This document shows positions 17,001 through 24,772 of a stretch of 64,000 nt of DNA, one piece after another (the first letter of the stretch is position 1; each line of letters starts with the position of its first letter). Source of the stretch: a bacterium (GTDB lineage Bacteria; Fibrobacterota; Chitinivibrionia; Chitinivibrionales; Chitinivibrionaceae); assembly GCA_020048285.1 (NCBI GenBank), contig JAIFMU010000052.1:1-64000 (forward strand). Direction: 5' to 3'. Made by a program: the position numbers and the translations under genes. The notes below the pieces were generated by a model. That model ran no database searches. It worked only from the letters and a program-made list of their open reading frames with translations, and was not told the DNA's origin.

Positions 17001-17582
17001 GTGAAGAAGCTCAGGCGTGGCGATCTCTTTGGTAACCGCTCGAAATTCATTCGCCGAAAGTGAAAGTATCTCTTTTCTCCAGAAGTTGTTACGAATCTCT
17101 TCAATCAGTTCATTTTGATCAGAAATCATTTCACGACCAAACTCGGCTCCCGATTCAAAGGCAAAATCGGTGAGTAATCGCTGGCAAAAACCATGGATTG
17201 TGAAAACCGATGCTTCATCAACAGTAAGCAAGGCAGCTTCGATACGCTTTTTTAATACGCCCTCGTCAAGTGTTGACCGAACGGTGTTGATATAGTCGCA
17301 AAGAGGTTTATTATCAATCTCTTCTGAACGGGATGATTCTTCGAGAAGTGATAGAGAGTCGCGCAGAAATTTCCCCACGCGCTCTTTGAGTTCCGCCGTG
17401 GCCGCTTTTGTGAATGTAACAGCAACGATCTCCTGAATTGTCAAGGGAGTATCGCCTTCGACGATAAGGCGAACCACCAGCAGTGCAAGGGTGAACGTCT
17501 TTCCCGTTCCCGCACTCGCTTCGATGAGGTTAATCCCTTGAAGTGATTCGGCTTGTGCGTTAAATTCGCGAATATGAACCAT
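14082..17582 (-). CDS. recB: RecB-like helicase-nuclease (exodeoxyribonuclease V beta subunit)
   Basis: An SF1A helicase-nuclease of 1166 residues. Walker A ASAGTGKT is at 22-29, motif II VDEFQDTD near 393, IGDPKQAIYKFRGGD near 420, TIHSSKGLEYPIVF near 745, and VALTRASQRLYC near 820. The C-terminal nuclease has the D...D-x-K triad in GFIDLLFEY...FVLDWKSNHLG near 1060. Length and ASAGTGKT fit RecB better than AddA. In RecBCD the beta subunit is the 3'-5' helicase and the nuclease. No recC or recD lies in the window. The start at 17582 follows AAGGGGA; the frame runs 24 codons further upstream. Confidence 0.88.
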   Translation of the reverse strand: MVHIREFNAQAESLQGINLIEASAGTGKTFTLALLVVRLIVEGDTPLTIQEIVAVTFTKAATAELKERVGKFLRDSLSLLEESSRSEEIDNKPLCDYINTVRSTLDEGVLKKRIEAALLTVDEASVFTIHGFCQRLLTDFAFESGAEFGREMISDQNELIEEIRNNFWRKEILSLSANEFRAVTKEIATPELLHNRVSAAINSTQIVINGMIESKPQTAIIQQERAELVQGIHSLWEIHGTDVSRIIVEAKEADILNGTSYKEWIYDLDSLFRSSFESDDELKRSNLLCQNGFKTKGKNSPPQHTFFEQLAHLLPKLESANEDLTVAQKSLVTWIESRYISHIQRELTATKDARNLGSFDDMINGVFNAVSDKNPRRELFLSLVRDRFKAVLVDEFQDTDTLQFTIFKEIFSPSIFFMIGDPKQAIYKFRGGDVYAYLKARNQQGIKEFTLNTNYRSEAKLIDGLNAIFSISGTDSPFLTEGIAYHQIKSGISRSAITCDGKERSSLKIWELEIPVSYGGNTDSISKGKATAVINEAITAEISALLANNWEIGSPTSRKRVVAKDIAILVSTGMEATDLKEIMNRSGISAVTIKTGALYGSAEAVQLLGIMETVLSPSSEKLIRATLFQKPFSRQLAEIEKSLLPFMGRFTEYHQIWESEGFMAMIQQLFDQEQLYSHLISRENDGYRPLTNFRHLFEQLHLVEFEQGIAPLRLVTHLREMIANPFGEEHQQRMENDESAVKIVTIHSSKGLEYPIVFVPYPWTLTYSIAEKSAFKKIIHPINHRDGNTIFNLAPDADSTFAIREYNEEQQRLFYVALTRASQRLYCVHAEYYTSYSQKSKIIDDQNPSQRFLARFKTEPHASIEWQSLDSEHSVQKIPVSDITATNAIRSFDKSITSGESTKSYSSIMAHPELIKRNRTPAEPKSIFAFPKGARTGNAWHRIFEVIDYSQTPENQHDGILRAMGEFGFSPDKFDFDCIYAMTAATLNQKLFYHNGNSFSLSQIDRSKRITEMPFYLRADCGEPSLIRDIIEQHEGFTVSIRPESFHGFLQGFIDLLFEYENKWFVLDWKSNHLGNSTDQYSFESLTEAMEENEYRLQYILYIVAVTKYLSNTLESFDYDTHIGGAYYVFLRGVTDHGSEGFWFSKPKRETIESLLRLFVIEMAAK

Positions 17583-17727
17583 TGATTCCCCTTTGCAAGA
17601 TACTGTGAAAATATGTTTTCCTATCATCGGAAACGATTGACCTCGTGTGTTCAAATCATAAAATCATCAACAAGAGTCACGCTGGCATAGGTTATTTTGA
17701 GGCTATATTTTTTACAGGAGAATCTAC

Positions 17728-18564
17728 ATGAGTGATGCAGTTCGATTTACCGCAGTTGTTGACACGGCAATCGGCGAAGAGTTTTTAGGCCTTTGCTATG
17801 TCGAAGGAATGCTTGGTTGTGAAGAGAAAGAAGTTGGCGACACAACGGAGTATGTCTGTTATTTCGAAGATAATAATACCTGTAAAACAGTAGCTGACAC
17901 AGTGCGAGATATGTGTATTTCTATTGGAGATAACGAACTGATCGAAGATCGCGATTGGAACGCAAAATGGCGCGAAACCATGGAACCAATTAAAGTTACC
18001 GATACGATCTGGTGTTCTCCCGAATGGTTAACACCGCCGCTTGCTGAAGGTGACCACTGGATCAAGATTGAACCGCGCATGGCATTCGGAACGGGACACC
18101 ACGAAACCACTCGCCTTTGTGCTCAATTGATCGCTCGCGATCGAGGTAATCGTACTTCACTGCTCGACATCGGAACCGGTTCGGGGATTCTCTGCTTTGT
18201 GGCGGAGTTCCACGGGTACGAACGGATGACCGGCGTTGAACTGGATCAGGATTGCGAAATCAACCTCGAAGAGAACCTTGCGGCGAACCGTAAAGATGCT
18301 CATATCGACTTTTTGATCGGCACCACTGACGATCTCGACAAAGAAGAAACATTCGATACTGTGGTAATGAACATGATCCGTTCCGAGTCGGCGCCACTTC
18401 TCAACGAATGCCATAACCGTATGACTGAAAATGGATTGCTGATCTGGTCTGGGTTGTTAACAACCGAACGTGATCTTTGTATCGACCTTGCCAAAGCGGC
18501 GGGATTCTCCATGATCGACGAACTTGCCGAAGGCGAATGGTGGAGTGCTCGTTTTGCCAATTGA
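17728..18564 (+). CDS. prmA: Ribosomal protein L11 methyltransferase
   Basis: A 278-residue class I SAM methyltransferase that trimethylates ribosomal protein L11. The N-terminal substrate domain (about 1-95, with DRDWNAKWRETMEPIKV) is followed by the PrmA signature MAFGTGHHETTRLC and the SAM motif LLDIGTGSG near 145. ACAGGAG lies before the ATG. The gene overlaps the next one, so the two are co-transcribed and both act on the ribosome. Confidence 0.93.
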   Translation: MSDAVRFTAVVDTAIGEEFLGLCYVEGMLGCEEKEVGDTTEYVCYFEDNNTCKTVADTVRDMCISIGDNELIEDRDWNAKWRETMEPIKVTDTIWCSPEWLTPPLAEGDHWIKIEPRMAFGTGHHETTRLCAQLIARDRGNRTSLLDIGTGSGILCFVAEFHGYERMTGVELDQDCEINLEENLAANRKDAHIDFLIGTTDDLDKEETFDTVVMNMIRSESAPLLNECHNRMTENGLLIWSGLLTTERDLCIDLAKAAGFSMIDELAEGEWWSARFAN

Positions 18565-19723
18565 TCAAATATCCCGTGAACTGACCGCAGAAAAAATGCT
18601 CTACGGCGGATTCGCTATGGCGCGCACGGAAGATCTTGGCATCGTCTTTGTCGATGGCCTCATTGCTGGCGAAACCGGACGGTGTGTTCCTGTTGGTAAA
18701 CAGGGCGGGATTCCCTATTTTGAAACAGAAGAAGTTCTTACGAAATCTGAATTTCGTCGTGAAGCCCCTTGTGTTCACTATGGAATCTGCGGTGGATGCA
18801 GTTGGCTTCACATTGCCTACGAAGAACAGATCCGTGCCAAAGAGTCTATCTTTGCTGATGCGATGAAGCGGATCGGCAAAATTTCGATCTATCCCAAACC
18901 GGAACTCTTTACCGCTGAAGAGTTTGGCTACCGCTGTCGAGCGCAGTTTAAGGTTGACCTTGTTTCGGAAAATGTGGGCTTTTTCAAAGCAAAAAGCAAT
19001 GATGTAGAATCAATTACACAGTGCCCTCTCCTCACAGAAAAGCTGAACGAAATTCTTGCTGATCACGAATCCGTTCGCGATGCGGCAATTAATTCCAAAC
19101 GGGGAATGATGTTGATCGATACCGGCAATGGTGTTGCATCAGATCCTGTCATGGCTGGAGTTACAAAGCATGATGGAGTTATCAACGTCGGGGAATTTCG
19201 GTTTAAGGTTGAAGGGGACTCTTTTTTCCAGAGCAACCGATTCTTGACCGAAGCGATGGCAAACTGGTGCTGTGATCGCCTCTGCGGAAATCGTCTCCTT
19301 GATCTCTTTGGTGGCGTAGGACTTTTTTCATTGTTTCATGGTAAGCGATTCAAAGAGACGGTCTTGGTAGAACTTTCCGTTGCCATGGCTGACAAAGCAA
19401 AAGAGGGATTTCGCGACAACGGATTTACCACGGGAACCGCTCTCGGCATGAGTAGTGAATCATTTTTCCACTCTGCAAAGGCTCGTGAGTTTGATACGGT
19501 GATTGTCGATCCACCTAGAACGGGGCTCTCCAAAGAAGTTCGTAAAGGTGTAATAGATCTTCAGCCCCAAATGATTCTCTATATCTCTTGTAATCCCACC
19601 ACGATGGCTCGTGATCTTGGCGTGTGGGTAACGAAAGGGTATCGAATCGAACGCACGGCTCTCTTTGATCTCTATCCAAACACGTGGCACATGGAAGCGG
19701 GAGTGTTACTTGTTCGAGAATAA
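18545..19723 (+). CDS. 23S rRNA (uracil-5-)-methyltransferase, RlmD/RumA-like
   Basis: A SAM-dependent RNA uracil-5-methyltransferase of about 392 residues. An N-terminal TRAM-like region is followed by the 4Fe-4S cysteines CVHYGICGGC near 76-85, then a Rossmann domain with LLDLFGGVGLFSL, and the catalytic region VDPPRTGLSKEV with the nucleophile in YISCNPTTMARDL near 350. RlmD or RlmC type cannot be told apart here. The GTG at 18545 is taken as the start, within prmA; a TTG at 18524 is the other choice. It is probably coupled to prmA. Confidence 0.85.
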   Translation: MLVLPIDQISRELTAEKMLYGGFAMARTEDLGIVFVDGLIAGETGRCVPVGKQGGIPYFETEEVLTKSEFRREAPCVHYGICGGCSWLHIAYEEQIRAKESIFADAMKRIGKISIYPKPELFTAEEFGYRCRAQFKVDLVSENVGFFKAKSNDVESITQCPLLTEKLNEILADHESVRDAAINSKRGMMLIDTGNGVASDPVMAGVTKHDGVINVGEFRFKVEGDSFFQSNRFLTEAMANWCCDRLCGNRLLDLFGGVGLFSLFHGKRFKETVLVELSVAMADKAKEGFRDNGFTTGTALGMSSESFFHSAKAREFDTVIVDPPRTGLSKEVRKGVIDLQPQMILYISCNPTTMARDLGVWVTKGYRIERTALFDLYPNTWHMEAGVLLVRE

Positions 19724-19800
19724 TTGGCTCAATAGAGGCAATCCATGTGGTTGCTTCTACCGATTTTGAAATACATTGAAATAATCATTAGGGGGAAAAT

Positions 19801-20580
19801 ATGAACATTGTGATTCGGTATTTCAGTGGTACGGGAAATACGAAATTTGCCGCCGAAGAGATTCAAAAACACTATGTTATTCAAGGAAACGCGGTTAATT
19901 GTGATTCCATAGAAACGGGAACCCCGATTGGTTCTGACACGGAACTTCTTCTCATAGGTGGCCCGATCTATGCGGGAAATGTGCCGGAACATCTGATTCG
20001 CTGGGTGATTCGAAATGTTCCGGATGCTTCTGCCGGAGCTGTTGCGATTCCTTTTTCAACCTCCGCGGGTCTGTTGAATGCATTTGGCGTTACCTCATTG
20101 GCTGCCAAACTTCACAAAAAAGGGTATACCGTTCCAGCTTTGCGAACCTTTGTAATGCCACGCAATTACTTCTTTGGTAAGTATGAAAAAATGAGTGACG
20201 ATATCGCTTCACAACTGGTTGAAAAAACACGGATTGAAACTGCTGAGCTCGTTGCAAATCAGGAGATTCTTTCTGGCGCTGATATCTCACCAGAAAAAAG
20301 TACTTTGGGAATCGATCTTCTGGCGGAAACCATGTCGGTAATGACACGGTTCATGGGAAAAAGTTTTTCCGCCAACGAAAACTGTATCCGTTGCGGCAAA
20401 TGCGTTAAAAATTGTCCAAAGAATACTATCAAACTCGATAAAAAACTGAAATTCGGGCTTTCCTGTATGATGTGTACTCGCTGTATTCACGGCTGTCCGG
20501 TTCATGCAATTGAGTATGGTAAAAAGAGATATCCTCAATATCGCCTGAACGAAATTGTTCAGTGGAAAGTGAATGAATAG
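19801..20580 (+). CDS. EFR1-type flavodoxin-ferredoxin fusion
   Basis: A 259-residue cytoplasmic electron carrier. An N-terminal flavodoxin fold starts with the FMN phosphate loop SGTGNTKFAAEEI, and two C-terminal 4Fe-4S clusters are formed by CIRCGKCVKNCP and CMMCTRCIHGCP near 198-240. This is the layout of EFR1 family proteins of anaerobes, whose partners are mostly unknown. GGGGG precedes the ATG at about six bases. It stands alone between rlmD and the convergent protease gene. Confidence 0.88.
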   Translation: MNIVIRYFSGTGNTKFAAEEIQKHYVIQGNAVNCDSIETGTPIGSDTELLLIGGPIYAGNVPEHLIRWVIRNVPDASAGAVAIPFSTSAGLLNAFGVTSLAAKLHKKGYTVPALRTFVMPRNYFFGKYEKMSDDIASQLVEKTRIETAELVANQEILSGADISPEKSTLGIDLLAETMSVMTRFMGKSFSANENCIRCGKCVKNCPKNTIKLDKKLKFGLSCMMCTRCIHGCPVHAIEYGKKRYPQYRLNEIVQWKVNE

Positions 20581-20620
20581 TGACTTTCCTTATCTCCATT
20601 GAGCTGATTTCTCTGTTTTT

Positions 20621-20637
20621 TCGGCAACAATTCTGCT
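20621..20637 (+). promoter_or_regulatory. Weak sigma-54-like site with no gene downstream
   Basis: TCGGCAACAATTCTGCTA has GG and GC exactly ten bases apart and a fair -12 element, but the -24 element departs from TTGGCAC at two positions. It points into the 340-base gap that holds the hairpin element and then a convergent gene, so it would only make sense for a small RNA. It is reported as weak. Confidence 0.2.
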
Positions 20638-20676
20638 ATTCTATTGATGTGGTGTGAATTAAATGAATTAACAGTT

Positions 20677-20736
20677 GTTCATAGTGGGCGAGCTGAGCTC
20701 GCCGATTTCCTATGAACAAGGCGACTGCGAGTCGCC
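20677..20736. repeat. Compound hairpin element (REP-like) in the 20581-20920 gap
   Basis: Three dyads are packed together: GTTCATAG (20677-20684) pairs with CTATGAAC (20710-20717) and encloses GGCGAGC-TGA-GCTCGCC (20687-20703); directly after comes GGCGACT-GCG-AGTCGCC (20720-20736). There is no T run, so it is not a standard terminator. The related stems look like a REP or palindromic repeat unit. The rest of this 340-base gap shows no gene. Confidence 0.6.
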
Positions 20737-20920
20737 GTTAGAGAAAGAATCTTCCTGTTTAAAGAACATATATTTCACACCGAAGCAATAATCATGCGAT
20801 AAGTTATCATCCACTAATTGGATCTATTCGCGATCGAAAAAATAGTGTAAATTCAGTACTTATGACTTGATACATCTACCTGTCCAATTGCATCTGCGTA
20901 ATCGTTCGATCCCACACATC

Positions 20921-21900
20921 TCATCGAACAGCCCCTTTAAACATTGCGCTAAACCCTGCGCCTTCAACAGAGATCAGATAGATTCCGCTGTTGGTTATTC
21001 CCGTAGTAACTGCCACTGATCCTGCTGAGAGCGATCTTGTTTCGCGGAACAGTTGACGACCGTTCAAGCTGTACATCGCAATCGCGTAGGTTCCGGCGGT
21101 GGGAATCTGAAGATTGAGATTTCCTGCGGAGATTCCTGCAAGTTGAAGCGCCGAGAATTTCGATGTATGAGAAACCACACCGACCGGATCAACCACATAG
21201 TTCTGAGCTTTCAGTTCTGTGATAGCAATGGCCGTGGTCGTGTTCTTGCTGACCGCTTCAAAACCGATTGATTTCACCTGAGAAAGATCAAGTGGCGCTT
21301 TCTGAGCAGTGGTTATCCAGCTCGGCTGTTTGAACTGGTCAAGCGTCAGATATTCCGTGCGATTTGTTCCCGCAGGAAGTTCAAATCCGTACGCAGTTCC
21401 CGCTTCGGAAAGGCCGGTCTGTTCAAGAACCATGGTCACCGGTTTGTCCGAAGTATACGTAACTTTAAAGAGAGTAGCTCCAGTGAATGCTTTTGCGAGA
21501 TAGCTGGTCATTTTCGCCCACGAGTATTTCTCTGCGGCAACGTCATCGGCTACAGTAGTGAATGTTCCCGCTACTTTTTTCGCTTTCGTCACCGTGTCGA
21601 TCACTGATTTTGATCCATACTCATCCGCGCCCGATTCCCAGCCCGAATGCTCCAAAAGGTTCACCGAAAGCTTGCTTGTATCAAGGACAACGGCACTCTT
21701 GTAAAGTGCTGTCACAGAAGCAGCTTTGGTTCCCACGGTAAGCGTGGTTGTCGATTTTGTCGAATCGGCAAGCAGGTGTGCATCTCCGGTCCAGCGATCG
21801 AAGGCTTTGCCGGCCGCAGGAGTATCAGCGGTGATCGTAACTTTCGTTCCCACCGCATATTTCCCATCGCCGGTTCCACTGTTCACCACAATATCATACT
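20921..21900 (-). repeat. Duplicated block, copy 1 (3' third of the subtilisin gene)
   Basis: About 980 bases encoding the bacterial repeat, the beta-sandwich and the C-terminal domain match 23791-24772 closely. One run of more than 50 residues (TSDKPVTMVLEQTGLSEAG to QPSWITTAQKA) is identical. Both copies lie in the same direction about 2.9 kb apart. Confidence 0.85.
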
Positions 21901-23353
21901 GCGTACTGACAACTGCACCAGAGTCGGCGATCAACTTGGTAACCGCAGCCTGAATATTTGGCAGTGGCCCAATCTTACCTCCCGTTCCCTGTGCTGTTCC
22001 GGTTGCAACCAAGAGAGCTCGCATATCTTTTGGCGATACAATTTTACCTAGTTTGGTTTTTGCATACGATTGAATTGCCACCGCAGCAGCCGCAACAATC
22101 GGTGTGGAAGAGCTCGTTCCAGAGAAACTTTTCGTATAATTTGCATGTGCTCCACCATTGTAAAGATCAGTGTAACCGGTAGTATAAATCGACCAGTCAC
22201 CGATTCCACAGACATCAACTCGTGAACCATACGTCGAAAAGCTTGCTTTGTCGCGTCCAATTTTTGTTCCTGCCCCCACAATAATCGATCCATTATCACC
22301 CCGAGCACGATATGCAGAATAAAAACTGCCATCGAGATTTTGATTTCCGTTCCCCGCTGCCGCCACAACAATAATTCCTTTATCTGTGGCAGTTTTAGTC
22401 ACATCCCAAACCGATTGGGTGAAATCGGCAGGAACAAATTCATTATTTTGGCCACCTGTCTGCATTTCATAGACAAGTACATCGCCCTTTTTCAGAGAAT
22501 CAATTGCCGCCAAAATTGCCGCAGGGCGCCCTTTGGTTATTTCCGAAAATCCATAAAATTTATCTGCACCATAGACCGCACCGGTTACCCCAAAACTGTT
22601 CTTCGTGGCCATCATCTCCCCAAGAACCGCCGTTCCATGATCATCGTACGTATGATTTGTCGTGGTAATAACATCAATAAAGCGCTTAGGATCGTTGAAC
22701 TCTTCGTGAAGATAATCCCATCCCCATTCAACATCGGCAATCTGTACCCCTTGCCCCGTTATTCCCTGATCCCAGGCCCAATCGGCATAAATACCGGAAA
22801 TATTGTTGTTCGTTTTGTCGACACCGTAGAGATAAAACTGCTTATCCACCCAACTCTGTGTCGTTACAGGGGGATTCCAGCGGATTTCATGATCCATCGA
22901 CGGAGGAGTTGGCGGAGTGAGTGGGGCAAGTTCACAATATTCAACCTGTTCGAGAAGTTCCAATTCATTGGCCAGTTTCATCAGTGATTCTTTAGGCATC
23001 AGCGATGCACCCTGAAGTTCCACTAGTCCCGAATACTGTGTGCGATCATATCCTGACACCGAACGACTTGCTCGCCCAGAACGAATAGCCTGTTTTTCTT
23101 CCGGAGTAAAATTCACCAAATGATTAAAGCGAAGTCCGCTGATTTTATCAAGAACCGAAGTGGCTCGACTATTTCCCGCACGACTGAATTCCGGAATCCC
23201 GCTCACAAGGTCAGTTCCAAGCTCTGGTTTAAATTTTACATAAAAACGGTATCGTTCTTCACCGGGGGTGAATTGATTTTGACCTTTCAGAGAAGAGGCA
23301 GAAACAATGGTTCCCGCTACTGCAATTGCTAAAAACACGTTTTTTAAGATCAT
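20921..23353 (-). CDS. Secreted subtilisin-like serine protease with carbohydrate-binding-like tail
   Basis: An exported S8 protease of 810 residues. A signal peptide (about 1-20, ending near SASS) and a propeptide precede the catalytic domain (about 170-480) with Asp in IADVEWGWDY, His in DDHGTAVLG and Ser in SFSGTSSSTPIVA. Then come one bacterial repeat domain of the InlB/Flg_new type (VNSGTGDGKYAVGTKVTITA...FDRWTGD), a beta-sandwich resembling cellulase accessory modules (FKQPSW), and a C-terminal sorting-type domain (MYSLNGRQLFRETRSLSAG...GIYLISVEG). The last 320 residues or so are nearly identical to those of the next gene. The start at 23353 follows AAAGGA and gives a normal signal peptide. 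Confidence 0.88.
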   Translation of the reverse strand: MILKNVFLAIAVAGTIVSASSLKGQNQFTPGEERYRFYVKFKPELGTDLVSGIPEFSRAGNSRATSVLDKISGLRFNHLVNFTPEEKQAIRSGRASRSVSGYDRTQYSGLVELQGASLMPKESLMKLANELELLEQVEYCELAPLTPPTPPSMDHEIRWNPPVTTQSWVDKQFYLYGVDKTNNNISGIYADWAWDQGITGQGVQIADVEWGWDYLHEEFNDPKRFIDVITTTNHTYDDHGTAVLGEMMATKNSFGVTGAVYGADKFYGFSEITKGRPAAILAAIDSLKKGDVLVYEMQTGGQNNEFVPADFTQSVWDVTKTATDKGIIVVAAAGNGNQNLDGSFYSAYRARGDNGSIIVGAGTKIGRDKASFSTYGSRVDVCGIGDWSIYTTGYTDLYNGGAHANYTKSFSGTSSSTPIVAAAAVAIQSYAKTKLGKIVSPKDMRALLVATGTAQGTGGKIGPLPNIQAAVTKLIADSGAVVSTQYDIVVNSGTGDGKYAVGTKVTITADTPAAGKAFDRWTGDAHLLADSTKSTTTLTVGTKAASVTALYKSAVVLDTSKLSVNLLEHSGWESGADEYGSKSVIDTVTKAKKVAGTFTTVADDVAAEKYSWAKMTSYLAKAFTGATLFKVTYTSDKPVTMVLEQTGLSEAGTAYGFELPAGTNRTEYLTLDQFKQPSWITTAQKAPLDLSQVKSIGFEAVSKNTTTAIAITELKAQNYVVDPVGVVSHTSKFSALQLAGISAGNLNLQIPTAGTYAIAMYSLNGRQLFRETRSLSAGSVAVTTGITNSGIYLISVEGAGFSAMFKGAVR

Positions 23354-23790
23354 ATTGAATCCTTTTTCGAAGAGAATTATCATGTATACAATAATGAAAG
23401 ATATTCCGTTTTTCACATTTATCTAACTCTAAAACATAACTCACCTATTAAAAGCATACTAAGAAAAAATATTTCATCATGTGTAAGAAAAAAAATGTTC
23501 TCTAACTATTGCACCTATTTGAAAATGTTCATGGAATGGAAATATGCCAAACTAGATATATGCGATTGTCGCTATCACAAAAAAGAGGTTCCTCAAGACC
23601 TGCTTTTATTCGAACGTGACTAACCGGATACGACTTTCTTCCCTAAAAATATCTACCACAATATGCCTATCAACAACAACGCCCCTGGCATACCATGGAT
23701 AATACATGAGGTATAAAAATGGGACTGTCTCAGTTCAATTTCGAAACAGCCCCTGATCGGAGAAAGTGCATACACTCACGCAAGCAACAT
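23354..23790. other. Gap between two protease genes
   Basis: The 437 bases are AT-rich and hold the 5' region of the subtilisin gene and the terminator of the M6 gene at 23721-23752. No further gene or repeat is seen. Confidence 0.5.
23721..23752 (-). terminator. Terminator of the M6 protease gene
   Basis: Read on the minus strand, GGGCTGTTTC pairs with GAGACAGTCCC with one bulged base, and ATTTTTAT follows. The same GGGCTGT core appears in the terminators at 36.7 and 45.2 kb. Confidence 0.6.
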
Positions 23791-24772
23791 CTACCGAACA
23801 ACTCCCTTGAACATTCCCTTAAATCCCGCTCCTTCAACAGAGATCAGATAGATTCCACTGTTGGTCAATCCGCTCGGAATCGCAACGGCTCCTGCCGAAA
23901 GTGAGCGAGTTTCACGGAACAGTTGACGGCCGGTCAAGCTGTAGATCGCGATCGCGTAGGTTCCGGCGGTGGGGATCTGAAGATTCAGATTTCCTGAGGA
24001 TATTCCGGCAAGCTGAAGAGCCGTGAATTTTGTTATATGAGACACCACACCAACCGGATCAACCACATAGTTCTGAGCTTTCAGTTCTGTGACAGCAATG
24101 GTTGTTGCCGCGTTCTTACTGACCGCTTCAAAACCGATTGCTTTCACCTGAGTAAGATCAAGTGCAGCTTTCTGAGCAGTCGTAATCCAGCTTGGCTGTT
24201 TGAACTGGTCAAGCGTCAGATATTCCGTGCGATTTGTTCCCGCAGGAAGTTCAAATCCGTACGCGGTTCCCGCCTCGGAAAGGCCGGTCTGCTCAAGAAC
24301 CATGGTCACCGGTTTGTCCGAAGTATACGTAACTTTCAAGAGAGTAACTCCGGTCAATGCTTTTGCAAGATAACTGGTCATTTTCGCCCAGGAGTATTTC
24401 TCCGCGGCAATATCATCAGCCACCGTAGAAAATTTTCCTTCTGCTTTTTTTGTCAAATCAGAGGTATCAATTGTAGAAATTGATCCATACTCGTCCGCTC
24501 CCGATTCCCAGCCCGAATGTCCCAAAAGGTTTACCGAAAGCTTGCTTGTATCAAGGACAACGGTGCTCTTGTAAAGTGCTGTCACAGAAGCCTCTTTGGT
24601 TCCCACAGTAAGCGTGGTTGTCGATTTTGTCGAATCAGCAAGAAGATTTGCATCCCCTGTCCAACGGTCGAAGGTTTTGCCCGCCGCCGGAGCATCGGCT
24701 GTGATAGTCACTTGCGTTCCCGTGGCAAATGATCCCGATCCGGTTCCACTGTTCACGGTAATCGCATAGGTT
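23791..24772 (-). repeat. Duplicated block, copy 2 (3' third of the M6 gene)
   Basis: This is the partner of 20921-21900. Differences are scattered single bases and a few residues in the linker after DEYGS, which fits an old duplication kept similar, or gene conversion. Confidence 0.85.

Noticed and set aside
19724-19742. Sigma-54-like TTGGCTCAATAGAGGCA before the EFR1 gene
   Set aside because: The GG-GC spacing is right, but the -12 element AGGCA is poor and it overlaps the end of the previous gene.
22340-22987. 215-codon plus-strand frame
   Set aside because: It lies opposite the subtilisin catalytic domain, whose active-site motifs are clear on the minus strand.
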